From: Pseudomonas triticifolii
GTDB taxonomy: Bacteria; Pseudomonadota; Gammaproteobacteria; Pseudomonadales; Pseudomonadaceae
NCBI RefSeq assembly: GCF_014358015.1
Contig: NZ_JACONV010000007.1
Location: 1-64,000 of the forward strand
Direction of reading: 5' to 3'
DNA length: 64,000 nucleotides
Below the pieces are notes generated by a model. The model saw only the letters and a program-made list of their open reading frames with translations, searched no databases and was not told the DNA's origin. Positions 8,311 through 20,313 of the stretch are shown here, in pieces. The number at the start of each line of letters is the position of its first letter. The first letter of the stretch is position 1. Both the position numbers and the translations under genes were made by a program.

Positions 8311-9879
8311 ATGCGCTGGTTAAACCGCCATAAATTCCTGCCTTTTCTCGCCTGGCTGCCTCAGCAGACTCGCACCAGCGTCGGACGTGATGCGCTGGTG
8401 GGGTTGAGCGGCGCGATTCTGGCGTTGCCGCAATCCATCGCTTACGCGCTGATCGCCGGGCTGCCTCCCGAGTACGGGCTGTATGCCGCCATCGTGCCGG
8501 TGATCATCGCCTGCCTGTGGGGCTCTTCGTGGCATTTGATCTGCGGCCCGACGGCTGCCATTTCCATCGTGCTGTACGCCAGCGTCAGCCCGCTTGCGGT
8601 GCCAGCCAGTCAGGATTACATCACGCTGATTCTGCTGATGACCTTTATCGCGGGAGTGTTTCAGTTGCTGCTGGGCATGATGCGCTTCGGCGCGCTGGTC
8701 AACTTCGTCTCGCATTCCGTGGTGGTCGGTTTCACCCTGGGTGCCGCCGTGGTGATTGCGCTGGGGCAAATGCCCAACCTGATGGGCCTCGACCTGCCCA
8801 GCCAGACCACAGCCCTCAACAGCCTGACGGCGATGCTCGAACATCGTGGCGAAATCGACCTGCCGTCCCTCACGCTGGGCCTGATGACGCTGGCGCTGGG
8901 CATCCTTCTGAAATCCCTAGTGCCACGCTGGCCTACATTGCTGATTGCGCTGGTGTCGAGCAGCCTGCTGGTCTGGCTGTGGCCCGCCATGTTCGGCCAC
9001 ATCAGGCTCGTCAGCGCCTTCGTCGGGCACTTGCCGCCGTTCAGTCCGCTGCCGCTGGATGCCGAGCTGATCCTCAAGCTGCTGCCAACGGCGGTAGCGG
9101 TGGGCATGCTCGGGCTGGTCAACAGCCTGTCGATTGCGCGCTCGCTGTCGACCCGTTCGCAGCAGATGCTCAACGCCAATCAGGAAGTCCGCGCGCAGGG
9201 CCTGTCGAACATGGTGGGCTCGCTGTTTTCCGGTTACCTGTCGGCAGGCTCGTTCACCCGTGCGGCGCTGAATTACGAAGCCGGGGCCAGTTCGCCACTG
9301 GCCGGGGTCTTCTCCGCGCTCTGGGTCGCGCTGTTCGCCGTCGCAGGGGCCTCGTTGATTTCGCACATCCCGATCCCGAGCATGGCGGCGTCGATCCTGC
9401 TGATTTGTTGGGGGCTGGTGGACCGTCGCGGTATCGCTGCGTTGTTCCGGGTCAGCCGCGCGGAGTTCTTCGTGATGGCGCTGACCTGCCTGGCCACGCT
9501 GCTGCTGGAGCTACAGACCGCGATTTACGCTGGCGTGCTGGCTTCGCTGTTCTTTTACCTCAAGCGCACCTCGCAACCTCGCGTGCAGCAATGGCGTGAA
9601 GACGACGAAGACATTCTGCGCGTCGGCGGCTCGATCTTCTTCGGTGCCAGTCATTACCTGCAAACCCGCCTGCAACGTACTCAGGGCCAGCGCGTGGTGA
9701 TCGAGGCGCAGCAGATCAACTTCATCGATTACTCAGGCGTCGAAATGCTGCATCAGGAAGCACGCCGCCTGGCCAGACAGGGCAGGGCGCTGGTGCTGCG
9801 CCATGCAAGGCCGCAAGTGATCGAAGAGCTGCATAAACTGGAAGGGGCCGAGAAATGCCCGATTGTGTTTGAGGATTGA
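8311..9879 (+). CDS. SulP-family anion transporter with STAS domain
   Basis: A 522-residue inner-membrane transporter of the SulP (SLC26) family. Roughly 11-12 hydrophobic helices fill residues 25-415, with the SulP hallmark ALPQSIAYALIAGLPPEYGL near residues 35-55. A cytoplasmic STAS domain follows from about residue 425 (IEAQQINFIDYSGVEMLHQE). The AGAGGGA ribosome site precedes ATG 8311. Sulfate is the default substrate guess, and proximity to choline sulfatase would fit, but bicarbonate and other anions are also carried by this family. Confidence 0.9.
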   Translation: MRWLNRHKFLPFLAWLPQQTRTSVGRDALVGLSGAILALPQSIAYALIAGLPPEYGLYAAIVPVIIACLWGSSWHLICGPTAAISIVLYASVSPLAVPASQDYITLILLMTFIAGVFQLLLGMMRFGALVNFVSHSVVVGFTLGAAVVIALGQMPNLMGLDLPSQTTALNSLTAMLEHRGEIDLPSLTLGLMTLALGILLKSLVPRWPTLLIALVSSSLLVWLWPAMFGHIRLVSAFVGHLPPFSPLPLDAELILKLLPTAVAVGMLGLVNSLSIARSLSTRSQQMLNANQEVRAQGLSNMVGSLFSGYLSAGSFTRAALNYEAGASSPLAGVFSALWVALFAVAGASLISHIPIPSMAASILLICWGLVDRRGIAALFRVSRAEFFVMALTCLATLLLELQTAIYAGVLASLFFYLKRTSQPRVQQWREDDEDILRVGGSIFFGASHYLQTRLQRTQGQRVVIEAQQINFIDYSGVEMLHQEARRLARQGRALVLRHARPQVIEELHKLEGAEKCPIVFED

Positions 9880-9901
9880 TGGGGGGCTCTGATCATGCCG
9901 A

Positions 9902-9921
9902 TGCATGGGCATGGGCATGGG
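9902..9921. repeat. short tandem hexamer (GCATGG-type)
   Basis: Three near-perfect GGGCAT units sit in the 61-base gap between the convergent SulP and aroE genes. Probably slippage-generated; no function is visible. Confidence 0.5.
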
Positions 9922-9940
9922 AACGGTCAGAGCGTGTGCA

Positions 9941-10762
9941 TCAGTTCGCCAACTGCCTGCGCAACTCCGCCAGCACCGGCGCTGAATCCGGGCGCACGCC
10001 GCGCCACAGCAGGAACGCTTCGGCGGCCTGTTCGACGAGCATCCCCAGACCATCGACCGACTGCGCAGCGCCGTGCTCGGTGGCCCAGCGGCAGAATGCC
10101 GTCGGCTCTTTGCCGTACATCATGTCGTAGCAGAAGGTCTTGCCCGGCTCGATCAGGCCGGGCGAGATCGGCGGCAGTTCGCCTGCAAGGCTGGCGGATG
10201 TGGCGTTGATGATCACGTCCACCGACTCCTGGAGCCAGTCGAAACTACTGGCGAACACGGGACCGAGATCCGCGAACTCCTGCGCCAGCTTTTCGGCTTT
10301 TGCCACCGTGCGATTGGCAATCACCAATGCCAGCGGCTGTTGCGCCAGCAGCGGCTCAAGCGCGCCACGCACAGCGCCGCCCGCACCCAGCAACAGGATG
10401 CGCTGCCCCCGCAGGCTTACGCCGCAATTGACGGTCAGATCACGGACCAGCCCGGCACCGTCGGTGTTGTCGCCCAGCACTTTGCCGTCGTCGAGCTTGC
10501 CCAGCGTATTGACCGCGCCAGCACGTTTGGCGCGCTCGGTCAGACGGTCCGCCAGGCGAAAGGCTTCTTCCTTGAACGGCACCGTGACGTTGGCACCGCG
10601 CCCCGTCTGGAAGAACGCGCGGGCGAATGCTGTGAAATCGTCCAGCGGCGCCAGCGACGTCTGGTAATCCAGCGACTGCCCGGTCTGCTCGGCAAACAGA
10701 CGATGAATCAACGGCGACTTGCTGTGGCCGATGGGGTTACCGAAGACGACGTACTGGTCCAT
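9941..10762 (-). CDS. aroE: shikimate dehydrogenase
   Basis: A 273-residue NADP-dependent enzyme reducing 3-dehydroshikimate to shikimate in aromatic amino acid synthesis. The N-terminal substrate site [13 protein letters not shown] and [10 protein letters not shown] (catalytic Lys) are present. So are the nucleotide-binding glycine loop [13 protein letters not shown] and the NRT cofactor-specificity motif. The C-terminus [19 protein letters not shown] is canonical. Length is normal. hemF lies upstream on the same strand, as in other pseudomonads, separated here by a REP pair. Confidence 0.97.
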   Translation of the reverse strand: MDQYVVFGNPIGHSKSPLIHRLFAEQTGQSLDYQTSLAPLDDFTAFARAFFQTGRGANVTVPFKEEAFRLADRLTERAKRAGAVNTLGKLDDGKVLGDNTDGAGLVRDLTVNCGVSLRGQRILLLGAGGAVRGALEPLLAQQPLALVIANRTVAKAEKLAQEFADLGPVFASSFDWLQESVDVIINATSASLAGELPPISPGLIEPGKTFCYDMMYGKEPTAFCRWATEHGAAQSVDGLGMLVEQAAEAFLLWRGVRPDSAPVLAELRRQLAN

Positions 10763-10846
10763 TGGGGTTCCTGTTGATGTAGTGCAGCGCCTGCAGCGCT
10801 CGGTCTCGCAAACGGCGCTCGGTCTGCTGAAGAAACGCTATCTGAC

Positions 10847-10936
10847 GTGGGAGCGGACTTGTCCGCGAAAAGGCCGGTGCATACGACGCATAGGCAGTGG
10901 TTGAAATACTGCCTTCGCGGATCAGGCCGCTCCCAC
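10847..10936. repeat. paired REP element between hemF and aroE
   Basis: GTGGGAGCGGACTTGTCCGC plus GAA at 10847-10869 and its inverted partner TTCGCGGATCAGGCCGCTCC plus CAC at 10914-10936 form a REPIN-like pair. A single-base change (ATCAGG for ACAAGT-type core) marks the second arm. Confidence 0.8.
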
Positions 10937-10998
10937 GACGCCCGGTATTTGCCTGGAGACGTGGTGAGGCCTCCCACGGCCTTGACTGCACAGTGCAA

Positions 10999-11922
<924 letters not shown>

Positions 11923-12083
11923 TTACGGCTGACATCAAACGGCTGAGCCCCCGGAACACAGGCGGCGCAGGCAAATTGGCACGTAGCATACCATCGCAGC
12001 ACAGGCGTGGCAGTTGACGAGGGTCGGGGGAAAGCGTTCGATAGGGGCTTTCGCAATCGGTTTAACCTTCATGGAGAGAGCAC

Positions 12084-13061
12084 ATGGCAAAGCGTATCCA
12101 GTTCAGCACTGTCGGAGGACCCGAGGTACTTGAATACGTCGATTTCGAGCCCGAAGCGCTCGGTCCGCAAGAGGTGCTGGTGCGCAACAAGGCCATTGGT
12201 CTTAATTTCATCGACACCTATTACCGCAGCGGCCTGTACCCGACACCTGCGCTGCCGTCCGGTCTTGGCACCGAAGGCGCGGGCGTAGTCGAAGCAGTGG
12301 GCGATGAAGTGACGCGTCTGGCCGTGGGTGATCGAGTGGCCTACGCCACCGGCCCGCTGGGCAGTTACAGCGATGTTCACGCACTGCCGGAAGACCATCT
12401 GGTGAAGCTGCCCGACTCGATCAGCTTCGAACAGGCCGCTGCCGTCATGCTCAAGGGCCTGACCGTTCAGTACCTGCTACGCCAGACCTACCAGGTCAAA
12501 CCGGACGACATCATTTTGTTCCACGCTGCGGCGGGCGGCGTCGGATCGCTGGCCTGTCAATGGGCCAAGGCACTGGGTGCGAAACTGATCGGCACGGTCA
12601 GCACACCGGAGAAAGCGGCACACGCCAAGGCACTCGGCGCTTGGGAAACCATCGATTACAGCCATGAAGACGTTGCCAAACGGGTGCTGGAGCTGACCGA
12701 CGGGAAGAAATGCCCGGTGGTTTACGACGGCGTCGGCAAAGACACCTGGCTGACCTCGCTCGATTGCGTGGCACTACGCGGCCTGATGGTGAGTTTCGGC
12801 AATGCTTCAGGCCCGGTGTCCGGCGTGAACCTGGGCATCCTGTCGCAAAAGGGCTCGCTGTACGTCACTCGCCCTACACTGTTCAGCTACGCCAACACTG
12901 CGCAGAACCTGCAGGCCATGGCCACTGAGCTGTTCGACATGCTCGCCAGCGGCAAACTGAAAGTCGGCGAGATCAAGCAGTACGCGCTGGCCGATGCGGC
13001 CCAGGCGCACATCGAGCTGTCCGCACGCCGCACCACGGGATCGACGATTCTGATCCCGTGA
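12084..13061 (+). CDS. qor: NADPH:quinone reductase
   Basis: A 325-residue zinc-independent medium-chain dehydrogenase/reductase (quinone oxidoreductase / zeta-crystallin family). Visible are GLNFIDTYYRSGLYP, the substrate-loop LGTEGAGVVEAVGDEV, the NADPH-binding AAAGGVGSLACQWAKALGA (residues about 148-166), and a C-terminal SARRTTGSTILIP. GGAGAG precedes the start. The cofactor loop lacks zinc-ligand cysteines, separating it from alcohol dehydrogenases. The position next to hemF is standard for Pseudomonas. Confidence 0.93.
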   Translation: MAKRIQFSTVGGPEVLEYVDFEPEALGPQEVLVRNKAIGLNFIDTYYRSGLYPTPALPSGLGTEGAGVVEAVGDEVTRLAVGDRVAYATGPLGSYSDVHALPEDHLVKLPDSISFEQAAAVMLKGLTVQYLLRQTYQVKPDDIILFHAAAGGVGSLACQWAKALGAKLIGTVSTPEKAAHAKALGAWETIDYSHEDVAKRVLELTDGKKCPVVYDGVGKDTWLTSLDCVALRGLMVSFGNASGPVSGVNLGILSQKGSLYVTRPTLFSYANTAQNLQAMATELFDMLASGKLKVGEIKQYALADAAQAHIELSARRTTGSTILIP

Positions 13062-13085
13062 CGCGTGCCGTCGTTCGCGTCCGGG

Positions 13086-13643
13086 TCAGCCGGCGCGAAC
13101 GACCTGGGCGGTGGCGATATCGCGAATCACGCTGGGGTTTCGGCGACCACCCAGGCTGCCGCCGAGCACAAGATCAATCTGGCCTCGGAAATACTGCTCC
13201 ACGCGCAGTCGCGACTTGGCGGCAGGCCGACCTGCGGGGTTGGCAGACGTCGAGATCAACGGTCCGACCAGCGCGCACAACTCACGTACGGTCGGGTGAT
13301 CCGTGACGCGCAGGGCAACGGTCTCGTGGATGCCGGTAATCCACTCCGGCAACAGGTTCTGATGTGGCACCAGCCAGGTGTTGGGGCCGGGCCAGGTGCT
13401 GGCCATTCGGTCCAGCCACAGCTCCGGGAAGTCTTCGAACAGAAAGTCGAACTGGCGAATGTTGTCGGCAATCAGAATCAGGCCTTTCTCCACAGGCCGT
13501 GACTTGATCGCCAGCAGCCGATAGACCGCCTCTTCATCCCACGGATCGCACCCCAGCCCCCACACCGCTTCGGTTGGATAGGCAATCACCGCTCCAGCCC
13601 GAATATCACGAGCGGCTTGTTGCACACGCCAACTGCTGACCAT
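13086..13643 (-). CDS. tsaC: threonylcarbamoyl-AMP synthase
   Basis: A 185-residue YrdC-domain protein making the threonylcarbamoyl-AMP used for t6A37 modification of ANN-decoding tRNAs. The start is placed at ATG 13643 ([11 protein letters not shown]), seven bases after GGAGAG; longer in-frame starts would add a non-conserved extension. The [20 protein letters not shown] motif appears as [16 protein letters not shown], and the N-terminal [17 protein letters not shown] loop is intact. It sits 37 bases downstream of dprA on the same strand, a common bacterial pairing. Confidence 0.95.
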   Translation of the reverse strand: MVSSWRVQQAARDIRAGAVIAYPTEAVWGLGCDPWDEEAVYRLLAIKSRPVEKGLILIADNIRQFDFLFEDFPELWLDRMASTWPGPNTWLVPHQNLLPEWITGIHETVALRVTDHPTVRELCALVGPLISTSANPAGRPAAKSRLRVEQYFRGQIDLVLGGSLGGRRNPSVIRDIATAQVVRAG

Positions 13644-13680
13644 TGTCATCTCTCCACGAAATCCTGGCGGCAGTTTAACC

Positions 13681-14793
13681 TCAGGGCGCTCTGGCGAACC
13701 ATCGTCCCGCCTCACTGCTTATCCGTCCGTCGAGCTCAAGCTCGGTCAGTGCCGCCAGTACCTTGGGCAACGGCCAGCCACTGGACACCGACAAGCCCTC
13801 GCTGGTGTGCGGCGCGGCGTGCAGCAAATCGAGCAACGGATGATTGCAGGCAGGCGCCGAGGCTGATTCAGGCGCTTCTGGCGCGGTGACATGCCAGTGT
13901 TGCAAGCCTTCCAGAATGTGATCGACGGTTTCGACCAGCGTCGCGCCGTCGCGAATCAACTGGTGGCAGCCTTTGGCGCCTGGGTGATGAATCGAACCCG
14001 GTATCGCATACACCTCGCGGCCATGTTCAGCCGCAAGGCGTGCCGTAATCAACGAACCACTCGCGACACTGGCTTCGACCACCAGCACACCCAGCGACAA
14101 CCCGCTGATGATTCGATTGCGTCTCGGGAAGTTGCCAGGCTGCGGTCCGGCATCGAGCGGGAACTCGGAAATCACCGCGCCGCCCTGCGCGGCCATCTGC
14201 GCCGCGAGTGTCCGATGCTGCTGTGGATAAAGTTTTTCGAGTCCCGTACCAAGGACGCCGATTGTAAGACCCCCGACATCCAATGCGCCCTGATGCGCCG
14301 CGCCATCGATACCCCGCGCCAGACCGCTAGTGATCACAAAACCGGCACTGGCCAGGCTTCTGGCGAAGGCTGTTGCGGTGTCCATTCCAGGCCTGGATGC
14401 ACGTCTGCTGCCGACCATTCCCAGTTGCGGTCGCTCAAGGATCGAAGGGTCGCCAGCGATGAACAGCAGCGGCGGCGGATCGGCAATCTGCGCTAGCAAG
14501 GCGGGGTAGCCAGGGTCGTCCCACATCAGCAAATGCTGGCCCGGACGCTCTAGCCAGGCCAATGCAGCGCTGGCACCATCACGCACCGAAGGATCACGAC
14601 GAGCCTCGGCACTGGCATTCGGAAGGCCCAGCGCCCGCCATGCACTGGCGGGTGCTGCCAGTGCCGCAGAGGCGCTACCAAAGGCATCGATAAGACGGGA
14701 AAAGCGTTTCAGCCCGACCTCGGGCAAGCGGTGCAGACGAAGACGGGCTTCCAGTTCCGAGGGCGACGGAACGGCTTTTTCGAACAGCGGCAT
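13681..14793 (-). CDS. dprA: DNA-processing protein DprA
   Basis: A 370-residue single-strand DNA-binding protein that loads RecA during natural transformation. The start ATG 14793 follows AAGGA by seven bases; an upstream GTG/ATG at 14862 lacks support. Domain order is an N-terminal SAM/HhH-like region, the Rossmann core ([68 protein letters not shown]), and a C-terminal winged helix (residues about 310-370). Upstream LysM gene and downstream tsaC form a probable operon. Confidence 0.95.
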   Translation of the reverse strand: MPLFEKAVPSPSELEARLRLHRLPEVGLKRFSRLIDAFGSASAALAAPASAWRALGLPNASAEARRDPSVRDGASAALAWLERPGQHLLMWDDPGYPALLAQIADPPPLLFIAGDPSILERPQLGMVGSRRASRPGMDTATAFARSLASAGFVITSGLARGIDGAAHQGALDVGGLTIGVLGTGLEKLYPQQHRTLAAQMAAQGGAVISEFPLDAGPQPGNFPRRNRIISGLSLGVLVVEASVASGSLITARLAAEHGREVYAIPGSIHHPGAKGCHQLIRDGATLVETVDHILEGLQHWHVTAPEAPESASAPACNHPLLDLLHAAPHTSEGLSVSSGWPLPKVLAALTELELDGRISSEAGRWFARAP

Positions 14794-14916
14794 GAGATCG
14801 TCCTTGATCAATTGTGTACCTGAAACAGTGCACAAACCTGTGGATAACTCTGTTGACAACAATTTGATAAATCAGCGCTTCGGCGGGAAAATCCGTATCA
14901 AAACCGAAGCATGCCG

Positions 14917-15942
14917 TCAGGGGTTGCGGACCTTGTCCATAATGGCCAAAGATCGATTGGCGTGCAGGACCAAGGCGTAACTAAGCTTGTCGTAGGTGCG
15001 GAAAACCATCAGCAGCCCTGACCGTTCGTCCGGGATTTTCACCTGCTCACCCGTGACCCGGTCGCGGACCATTTCGCCGGTTTTGTAGATCGCCAGCACG
15101 TTGCCTTCAGTCAGACCGTCACGTCGCCCCTTGTTGAGCGTGACCACATCCATGACACCCACCTGAGTCACACCGCGTGGCACATCCAGAATCAGACCTT
15201 CGACAGGCGCTTGCGGAGCGCTGGGCATGAAAGATGAATTGATCGCCCGCTCTTCGCTGGTGAACAGGCGGTCGCCCAGCCGGACTTCCTGCGTGGAGCG
15301 CTGCAGCATCAAGGTCGAGACATCGCCTTCGGTCGCCACGACTTCGCCACCGCCGATATCGTCGGCGTTGATGCCCAGCACTTCCTGGGTTTCGGGGTCG
15401 GTGTAGATCTTGCCCTGACGGAAAATGCCATACACGGTGTGGGAAGGGTCCAGCGCACCGCGCGCATACACCCGGTCGCCACTGCCGCTGAGCACACGCT
15501 CGGCGTTACCCGCGACGATGTAAGGGGCCTGCTGAAACTGCTCGGCGTCATCGACGATCCGGTTGCTGATCAGAAAGGCATTGATCGCCCCCAGCGGAAT
15601 GCTGGGAATGGCCTCGACCATCGGCGTACTGCGCACACGCGGTGACAATTTGATCGTTCCGCGCGACTCGCCCCGATTGAGCGTCACGCGGGGCTGGCCG
15701 TCCACGTAGTCGAGCGAAAGCGTATCGCCCGGATAGATCAGATCGGGATCGCGGACCTGCGGATTGGCGCGCCAGATCTCGCGCCACTGCCACGGTTCAC
15801 GCAAAAACTTGCCGGAAATGTCCCAGAGCGTGTCACCTGCGACAACGGTGTAACGCTGCGGATGGCCTTCCCTGAGTTGCACTTGCGCCTGGGCAAGACC
15901 GCTGGCGGTCAACAGCAGCAGGGCGAGTAGTGATTTCCTCAT
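14917..15942 (-). CDS. LysM-domain peptidoglycan-binding protein
   Basis: A 341-residue exported protein. A signal peptide (MRKSLLALLLLTASGLAQA) is followed by one LysM domain at residues about 31-80 (YTVVAGDTLWDISGKFL to YPGDTLSL). The C-terminal two thirds are a beta-rich domain of unknown function that is conserved next to dprA in pseudomonads and relatives. It is divergent from def across 124 bases. A cell-wall anchoring or remodelling role is likely; no catalytic motif is visible. Confidence 0.88.
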   Translation of the reverse strand: MRKSLLALLLLTASGLAQAQVQLREGHPQRYTVVAGDTLWDISGKFLREPWQWREIWRANPQVRDPDLIYPGDTLSLDYVDGQPRVTLNRGESRGTIKLSPRVRSTPMVEAIPSIPLGAINAFLISNRIVDDAEQFQQAPYIVAGNAERVLSGSGDRVYARGALDPSHTVYGIFRQGKIYTDPETQEVLGINADDIGGGEVVATEGDVSTLMLQRSTQEVRLGDRLFTSEERAINSSFMPSAPQAPVEGLILDVPRGVTQVGVMDVVTLNKGRRDGLTEGNVLAIYKTGEMVRDRVTGEQVKIPDERSGLLMVFRTYDKLSYALVLHANRSLAIMDKVRNP

Positions 15943-16066
15943 GCGGTGAATCCCTTTATCATGTTGCCTCGCGTGAACAATAGAGTCCCATCATGGGCTG
16001 CCTGCTTTGACGTCCCGAGCCCGCAGCCGACATTGACTTTACCTTAACAGTGCAGCTCTTACGTAT

Positions 16067-16573
16067 ATGGCTATTTTAAACATCCTCGAATTTCCCGATT
16101 CGCGCCTGCGCACCATCGCCAAACCTGTGGCGATAGTAGACGACGGCATTCGCCAGTTGGTCGACGACATGTTTGAAACCATGTACGAAGCGCCTGGCAT
16201 CGGGCTGGCTGCGACCCAGGTCAACGTCCACAAACGTGTGGTCGTCATGGACCTGAGCGAAGATCGCAGCGAGCCGCGCGTGTTCATCAACCCTGAAATC
16301 GAAATGCTGACCGATGAAATGGATCAGTATCAGGAAGGCTGCCTGTCGGTGCCCGGTTTCTATGAGAACGTTGACCGTCCGCAGAAGGTGCGCATCAAGG
16401 CGCTGGGCCGCGACGGCCAGCCTTACGAGCTGGTTGCCGAAGGCCTGCTGGCGATCTGCATTCAGCACGAGTGCGATCACCTGAACGGCAAGCTGTTCGT
16501 CGACTACCTCTCCAACCTCAAGCGTGACCGGATCAAGAAGAAGCTGGAAAAGCAGCACAAGCTCAACGCCTGA
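16067..16573 (+). CDS. def: peptide deformylase
   Basis: A 168-residue iron metalloenzyme that removes the N-formyl group from new proteins. All three motifs are present: [17 protein letters not shown] (metal-ligand Cys) and [13 protein letters not shown] (HExxH ligands and catalytic Glu). It is the first gene of the def-fmt-rsmB-trkA run and is followed by a hairpin, so fmt may be only partly co-transcribed. Confidence 0.97.
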   Translation: MAILNILEFPDSRLRTIAKPVAIVDDGIRQLVDDMFETMYEAPGIGLAATQVNVHKRVVVMDLSEDRSEPRVFINPEIEMLTDEMDQYQEGCLSVPGFYENVDRPQKVRIKALGRDGQPYELVAEGLLAICIQHECDHLNGKLFVDYLSNLKRDRIKKKLEKQHKLNA

Positions 16574-16588
16574 TCCGTCATCACCTCT

Positions 16589-16618
16589 AAAAGGCCTGTC
16601 GAAGGCCTTTTTCTTTTT
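16589..16618 (+). terminator. intrinsic terminator after def
   Basis: AAAAGGCC-TGTCGA-GGCCTTTT hairpin followed by TTCTTTTTTC. The stem is strong and the T-run is long. It lies in the 61-base gap between def and fmt and ends just before the fmt ribosome site. Confidence 0.75.
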
Positions 16619-16634
16619 TCAGAACGAGAAGTCC

Positions 16635-17579
16635 ATGACTGAGCCACTGCGCATCGTCTTCGCCGGCACCCCGGAATTCGCCGCCGAACACCTCAAGGCC
16701 CTGCTCGACAGCCCTCATCAGATCGTTGCGGTCTACACCCAGCCTGATCGCCCGGCCGGTCGCGGACAAAAACTGATGCCCAGCCCGGTAAAACAACTGG
16801 CGCTTGAACACCATGTGCCCGTCATGCAGCCACCGACGCTGCGCGCGCCCGAGGCTCAGGCCGAACTGGCCGCCCTCAAGCCCGACTTGATGGTGGTGGT
16901 CGCCTACGGCCTGATCCTGCCGCAAGTGGTGCTGGATATTCCACGTCTGGGCTGCATCAACAGCCACGCCTCGCTGCTGCCACGCTGGCGCGGTGCCGCA
17001 CCCATCCAGCGCGCCGTGCAGGCGGGCGATGCCGAAAGTGGCGTGACAGTGATGCGCATGGAGGCCGGTCTCGACACGGGTCCCATGCTGCTCAAGGCCG
17101 TGACGCCTATTACCGCGCAGGACACCGGTGGCACGCTGCACGACCGTCTTGCCGAACTCGGCCCGCCTGCGGTGCTGCAAGCCATTGCCGGTCTGGCCGA
17201 CGGCACGCTGATCGGCGAGGTTCAGGACGACAGTCTTGCCAACTACGCTCACAAATTGAACAAGGACGAAGCGCGCATCGACTGGACACGACCGGCCGAC
17301 GAGCTGGAACGTCTGGTACGTGCATTCAATCCGTGGCCGATCTGTCACAGCACGTTGAACACTGAAGCGCTGAAAGTCCTGGCGGCCGAACCGGCCGAAG
17401 GGCAGGGCGCACCGGGCACGATTCTGAGCGCCAGCAAAGACGGTCTGATCGTCGCCTGCGGCCAGAACGCCCTGCGCCTGACGCGCCTGCAACTGCCGGG
17501 CGGCAAACCATTGAGCTTCACTGATCTGTTCAACAGCCGCCGCGAGAAATTCGCCGTCGGCACGGTGCTTGGCCAATGA
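16635..17579 (+). CDS. fmt: methionyl-tRNA formyltransferase
   Basis: A 314-residue enzyme formylating initiator Met-tRNA with 10-formyl-THF. The start at 16635 ([17 protein letters not shown]) is chosen over an in-frame upstream start at 16524 that lies inside def. The formyltransferase signature [19 protein letters not shown] (residues about 107-125) is intact. The C-terminal OB-like domain (residues 210-314) completes a normal length. It overlaps rsmB by four bases (ATGA), implying translational coupling. Confidence 0.97.
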   Translation: MTEPLRIVFAGTPEFAAEHLKALLDSPHQIVAVYTQPDRPAGRGQKLMPSPVKQLALEHHVPVMQPPTLRAPEAQAELAALKPDLMVVVAYGLILPQVVLDIPRLGCINSHASLLPRWRGAAPIQRAVQAGDAESGVTVMRMEAGLDTGPMLLKAVTPITAQDTGGTLHDRLAELGPPAVLQAIAGLADGTLIGEVQDDSLANYAHKLNKDEARIDWTRPADELERLVRAFNPWPICHSTLNTEALKVLAAEPAEGQGAPGTILSASKDGLIVACGQNALRLTRLQLPGGKPLSFTDLFNSRREKFAVGTVLGQ

Positions 17580-18886
17580 ACCCGCGTCTGGCCGCTGCCA
17601 AGGCCCTGGCTGCTGTTCTCAGTGGCAAGGCGTCGTTGAATAGCTCGCTGCCCACGCAGCTGGACAAGGTCGAGCTGCGTGATCGCGGCCTGACTCAGGA
17701 CCTGGCGTTCGGCACCGCACGCTGGCAGCCACGCTTGTCGGCCCTCGCCGCCAGACTGCTGCAAAAGCCCTTCAAGGCCGCCGACGCTGACGTCGAAGCC
17801 TTGCTGCTGGTCGGCCTGTATCAACTGTTCTACAGCCGCATGCCTGCCCACGCCGCGATTGGCGAAACCGTGGGTTGTGCCGACAAGCTGAAAAAGCCGT
17901 GGGCCAAGGGTTTGCTCAACGCCGTACTGCGCAACGCACAGCGCGAAGGCGAGGCGCTGCTGACCGAGCTGGAACACGACCCTGTGGTGCGCACAGCTCA
18001 CCCACGCTGGTTGCAGAAAGCCCTGAAAGCCGCATGGCCTGAACACTGGGAAGCGATCTGCGCCGCCAACAACGCGCATCCGCCGATGATCCTGCGGGTC
18101 AATCGTCGTCACCACAGCCGTGATCAATACCTTGGGCTGCTGCAGACTGCCGGGCTTGAAGCCAGCGCCTGCACGTTCAGCCAGGACGGCATCGTACTCG
18201 CCGAGCCCTGCGACGTGCGCTCGTTGCCCGGCTTTGCCGAAGGCTGGATCAGCGTTCAGGACGAGGCCGCGCAACTGGCCGCCGACCTGCTGGAACTCGC
18301 ACCCGGTCAACGCGTGCTCGACGCCTGTTGCGCGCCGGGCGGCAAGACCTGCCACCTGCTGGAAGTGCAGCCGCAACTGGGCGGGGTGGTCGCCGTGGAC
18401 CTTGAAGCCAAGCGTCTGGTGCGCGTTCGCGAGAACCTCGGCCGCCTGGGCCTGGACGCCGAACTGATCGCCGCCGATGCGCGGGAAACCGCTCAATGGT
18501 GGGACGGCAAGCCGTTTCAGCGGATTCTGCTCGACGCGCCCTGCTCGGCCACCGGCGTGATCCGTCGCCACCCAGACATCAAGCTGACCCGTCAGGCAGA
18601 CGACATCGTGGCCCTAGCGACGCTGCAAGGCGAACTGCTCGACGCGCTGTGGCCTACGCTTGAAGTGGGCGGCATGCTGGTTTATGCAACGTGCTCGACA
18701 CTGCCCACGGAAAACACCGAGGTGATCGAAGCGTTTCTGGCCCGCACATCGGGTGCCCGCGAGCTGGACATCGCAAGCGACGCCGGTATCAAACAGACGC
18801 ATGGCCGGCAATTGCTGGCTCAGCAGGGCGGTCACGACGGCTTTTACTACGCCAAACTGATCAAGATCGCAGCGGCGCGGGCGTGA
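17576..18886 (+). CDS. rsmB: 16S rRNA m5C967 methyltransferase
   Basis: A 436-residue SAM-dependent RNA methyltransferase. It has an N-terminal NusB-like RNA-binding domain (residues 1-140) and a catalytic domain with the SAM loop [16 protein letters not shown]. Both active-site cysteines are visible: [15 protein letters not shown] and [11 protein letters not shown]. The start overlaps the fmt stop. The gene belongs to the conserved fmt-rsmB-trkA cluster. Confidence 0.97.
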   Translation: MNPRLAAAKALAAVLSGKASLNSSLPTQLDKVELRDRGLTQDLAFGTARWQPRLSALAARLLQKPFKAADADVEALLLVGLYQLFYSRMPAHAAIGETVGCADKLKKPWAKGLLNAVLRNAQREGEALLTELEHDPVVRTAHPRWLQKALKAAWPEHWEAICAANNAHPPMILRVNRRHHSRDQYLGLLQTAGLEASACTFSQDGIVLAEPCDVRSLPGFAEGWISVQDEAAQLAADLLELAPGQRVLDACCAPGGKTCHLLEVQPQLGGVVAVDLEAKRLVRVRENLGRLGLDAELIAADARETAQWWDGKPFQRILLDAPCSATGVIRRHPDIKLTRQADDIVALATLQGELLDALWPTLEVGGMLVYATCSTLPTENTEVIEAFLARTSGARELDIASDAGIKQTHGRQLLAQQGGHDGFYYAKLIKIAAARA

Positions 18887-18932
18887 ACAGGCCGCTGGCA
18901 GCACTGCTTACGAATTTCCATGGAGTGAACGG

Positions 18933-20306
18933 TTGAAAATCATCATTCTGGGCGCAGGTCAGGTCGGCGGCACGCTGGCCGAGCATTTGGCGGGCGAAGC
19001 CAACGACATCACCGTGGTCGACACCGATAGCGACCGGTTGCGCAACCTGGGCGACCGTCTGGACATCCGGACCGTGCAGGGCAAGGGCTCGTATCCCGCC
19101 GTGCTGCGTCAGGCCGGGGCCGAAGACGCCGACATGCTGGTTGCCGTGACCAGCAGTGATGAAACCAACATGATTGCCTGTCAGGTGGCGTACACGCTGT
19201 TTCACACGCCGACCAAGATCGCGCGAGTGCGTGAAGCGGCCTACCTGACGCGCTCGGAGCTGTTCGACAACAGCGCTATTCCAGTGGACGTGCTGATCAG
19301 CCCGGAACAAGTGGTCACCCATTACATCAAGCGCCTGATCGAGTACCCCGGCGCACTGCAAGTGATCGACTTTGCCGAAGGCAAGGCCCAGCTTGTGGCC
19401 GTCAAGGCGTATTACGGCGGGCCGCTGGTGGGTCAGCAACTGCGCCAGCTCAAAGCACACATGCCCAATGTCGAAACCCGCGTCGCCGCGATTTTCCGCC
19501 GTGACCGTCCGATCCTCCCGCAGGGCGACACGGTGATCGAAGCCGACGATGAAGTCTTCTTCGTCGCCGCCAAGGCCGACATTCGTGCAGTGATGGGCGA
19601 AATGCGCCGCCTGGACGAAAGCTACAAACGCATCGTGATTGCGGGCGGTGGCAATATCGGCGAGCGACTGGCTGAAGCCATCGAGAGTCGCTATCAGGTC
19701 AAGATCATCGAGATGAACCCGGCACGCTGCCGTTACCTCTCGGAAAATCTGAACAACACTGTCGTGCTGCAAGGCAGCTCTTCGGACCGTGACCTGCTGA
19801 TCGAAGAAAACATCGACAACGCCGACCTGTTCCTGGCGCTGACCAACGATGACGAAGCCAACATCATGTCGTCGCTGCTCGCCAAACGGCTGGGCGCACG
19901 CAAGGTCATGACCCTGATCAACAACCCGGCCTACGTCGATCTGGTGCAGGGCGGGGAAATCGACGTTGCCGTCAGCCCGCAACTGGCGACCATCGGCACA
20001 CTGCTGGCTCACGTGCGACGCGGCGACATCGTCAGTGTCCACTCCCTGCGCCGGGGCGCAGCCGAAGCCATCGAGATCGTTGCGCACGGCGATTCGAAAT
20101 CCAGCAAAGTCATCGGCCGCGCCATTAAAGATATCAACCTGCCGACCGGCACCACGATTGGCGCGATCATCCGCAACGAAGAAGTCCTCATCGCACACGA
20201 CATCACCGTGATCGAATCAGGCGATCAGGTGATCATGTTCCTTGTGGATAAAAAGTACATCCGCGACGTGGAGCGGCTGTTTCAAGTGGGGTTGAGCTTT
20301 TTCTGA
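18933..20306 (+). CDS. trkA: Trk potassium-uptake regulatory subunit TrkA
   Basis: A 457-residue cytoplasmic NAD(H)-binding regulator of the Trk K+ channel. It is two tandem RCK modules: the first Rossmann fold starts [19 protein letters not shown], the second near residue 233 ([20 protein letters not shown]), and each is followed by an RCK_C domain. The start codon is TTG at 18933, six bases after TGGAG, and no better ATG exists nearby. That rare start may keep synthesis low. Confidence 0.96.
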   Translation: MKIIILGAGQVGGTLAEHLAGEANDITVVDTDSDRLRNLGDRLDIRTVQGKGSYPAVLRQAGAEDADMLVAVTSSDETNMIACQVAYTLFHTPTKIARVREAAYLTRSELFDNSAIPVDVLISPEQVVTHYIKRLIEYPGALQVIDFAEGKAQLVAVKAYYGGPLVGQQLRQLKAHMPNVETRVAAIFRRDRPILPQGDTVIEADDEVFFVAAKADIRAVMGEMRRLDESYKRIVIAGGGNIGERLAEAIESRYQVKIIEMNPARCRYLSENLNNTVVLQGSSSDRDLLIEENIDNADLFLALTNDDEANIMSSLLAKRLGARKVMTLINNPAYVDLVQGGEIDVAVSPQLATIGTLLAHVRRGDIVSVHSLRRGAAEAIEIVAHGDSKSSKVIGRAIKDINLPTGTTIGAIIRNEEVLIAHDITVIESGDQVIMFLVDKKYIRDVERLFQVGLSFF

Positions 20307-20313
20307 TCACCCA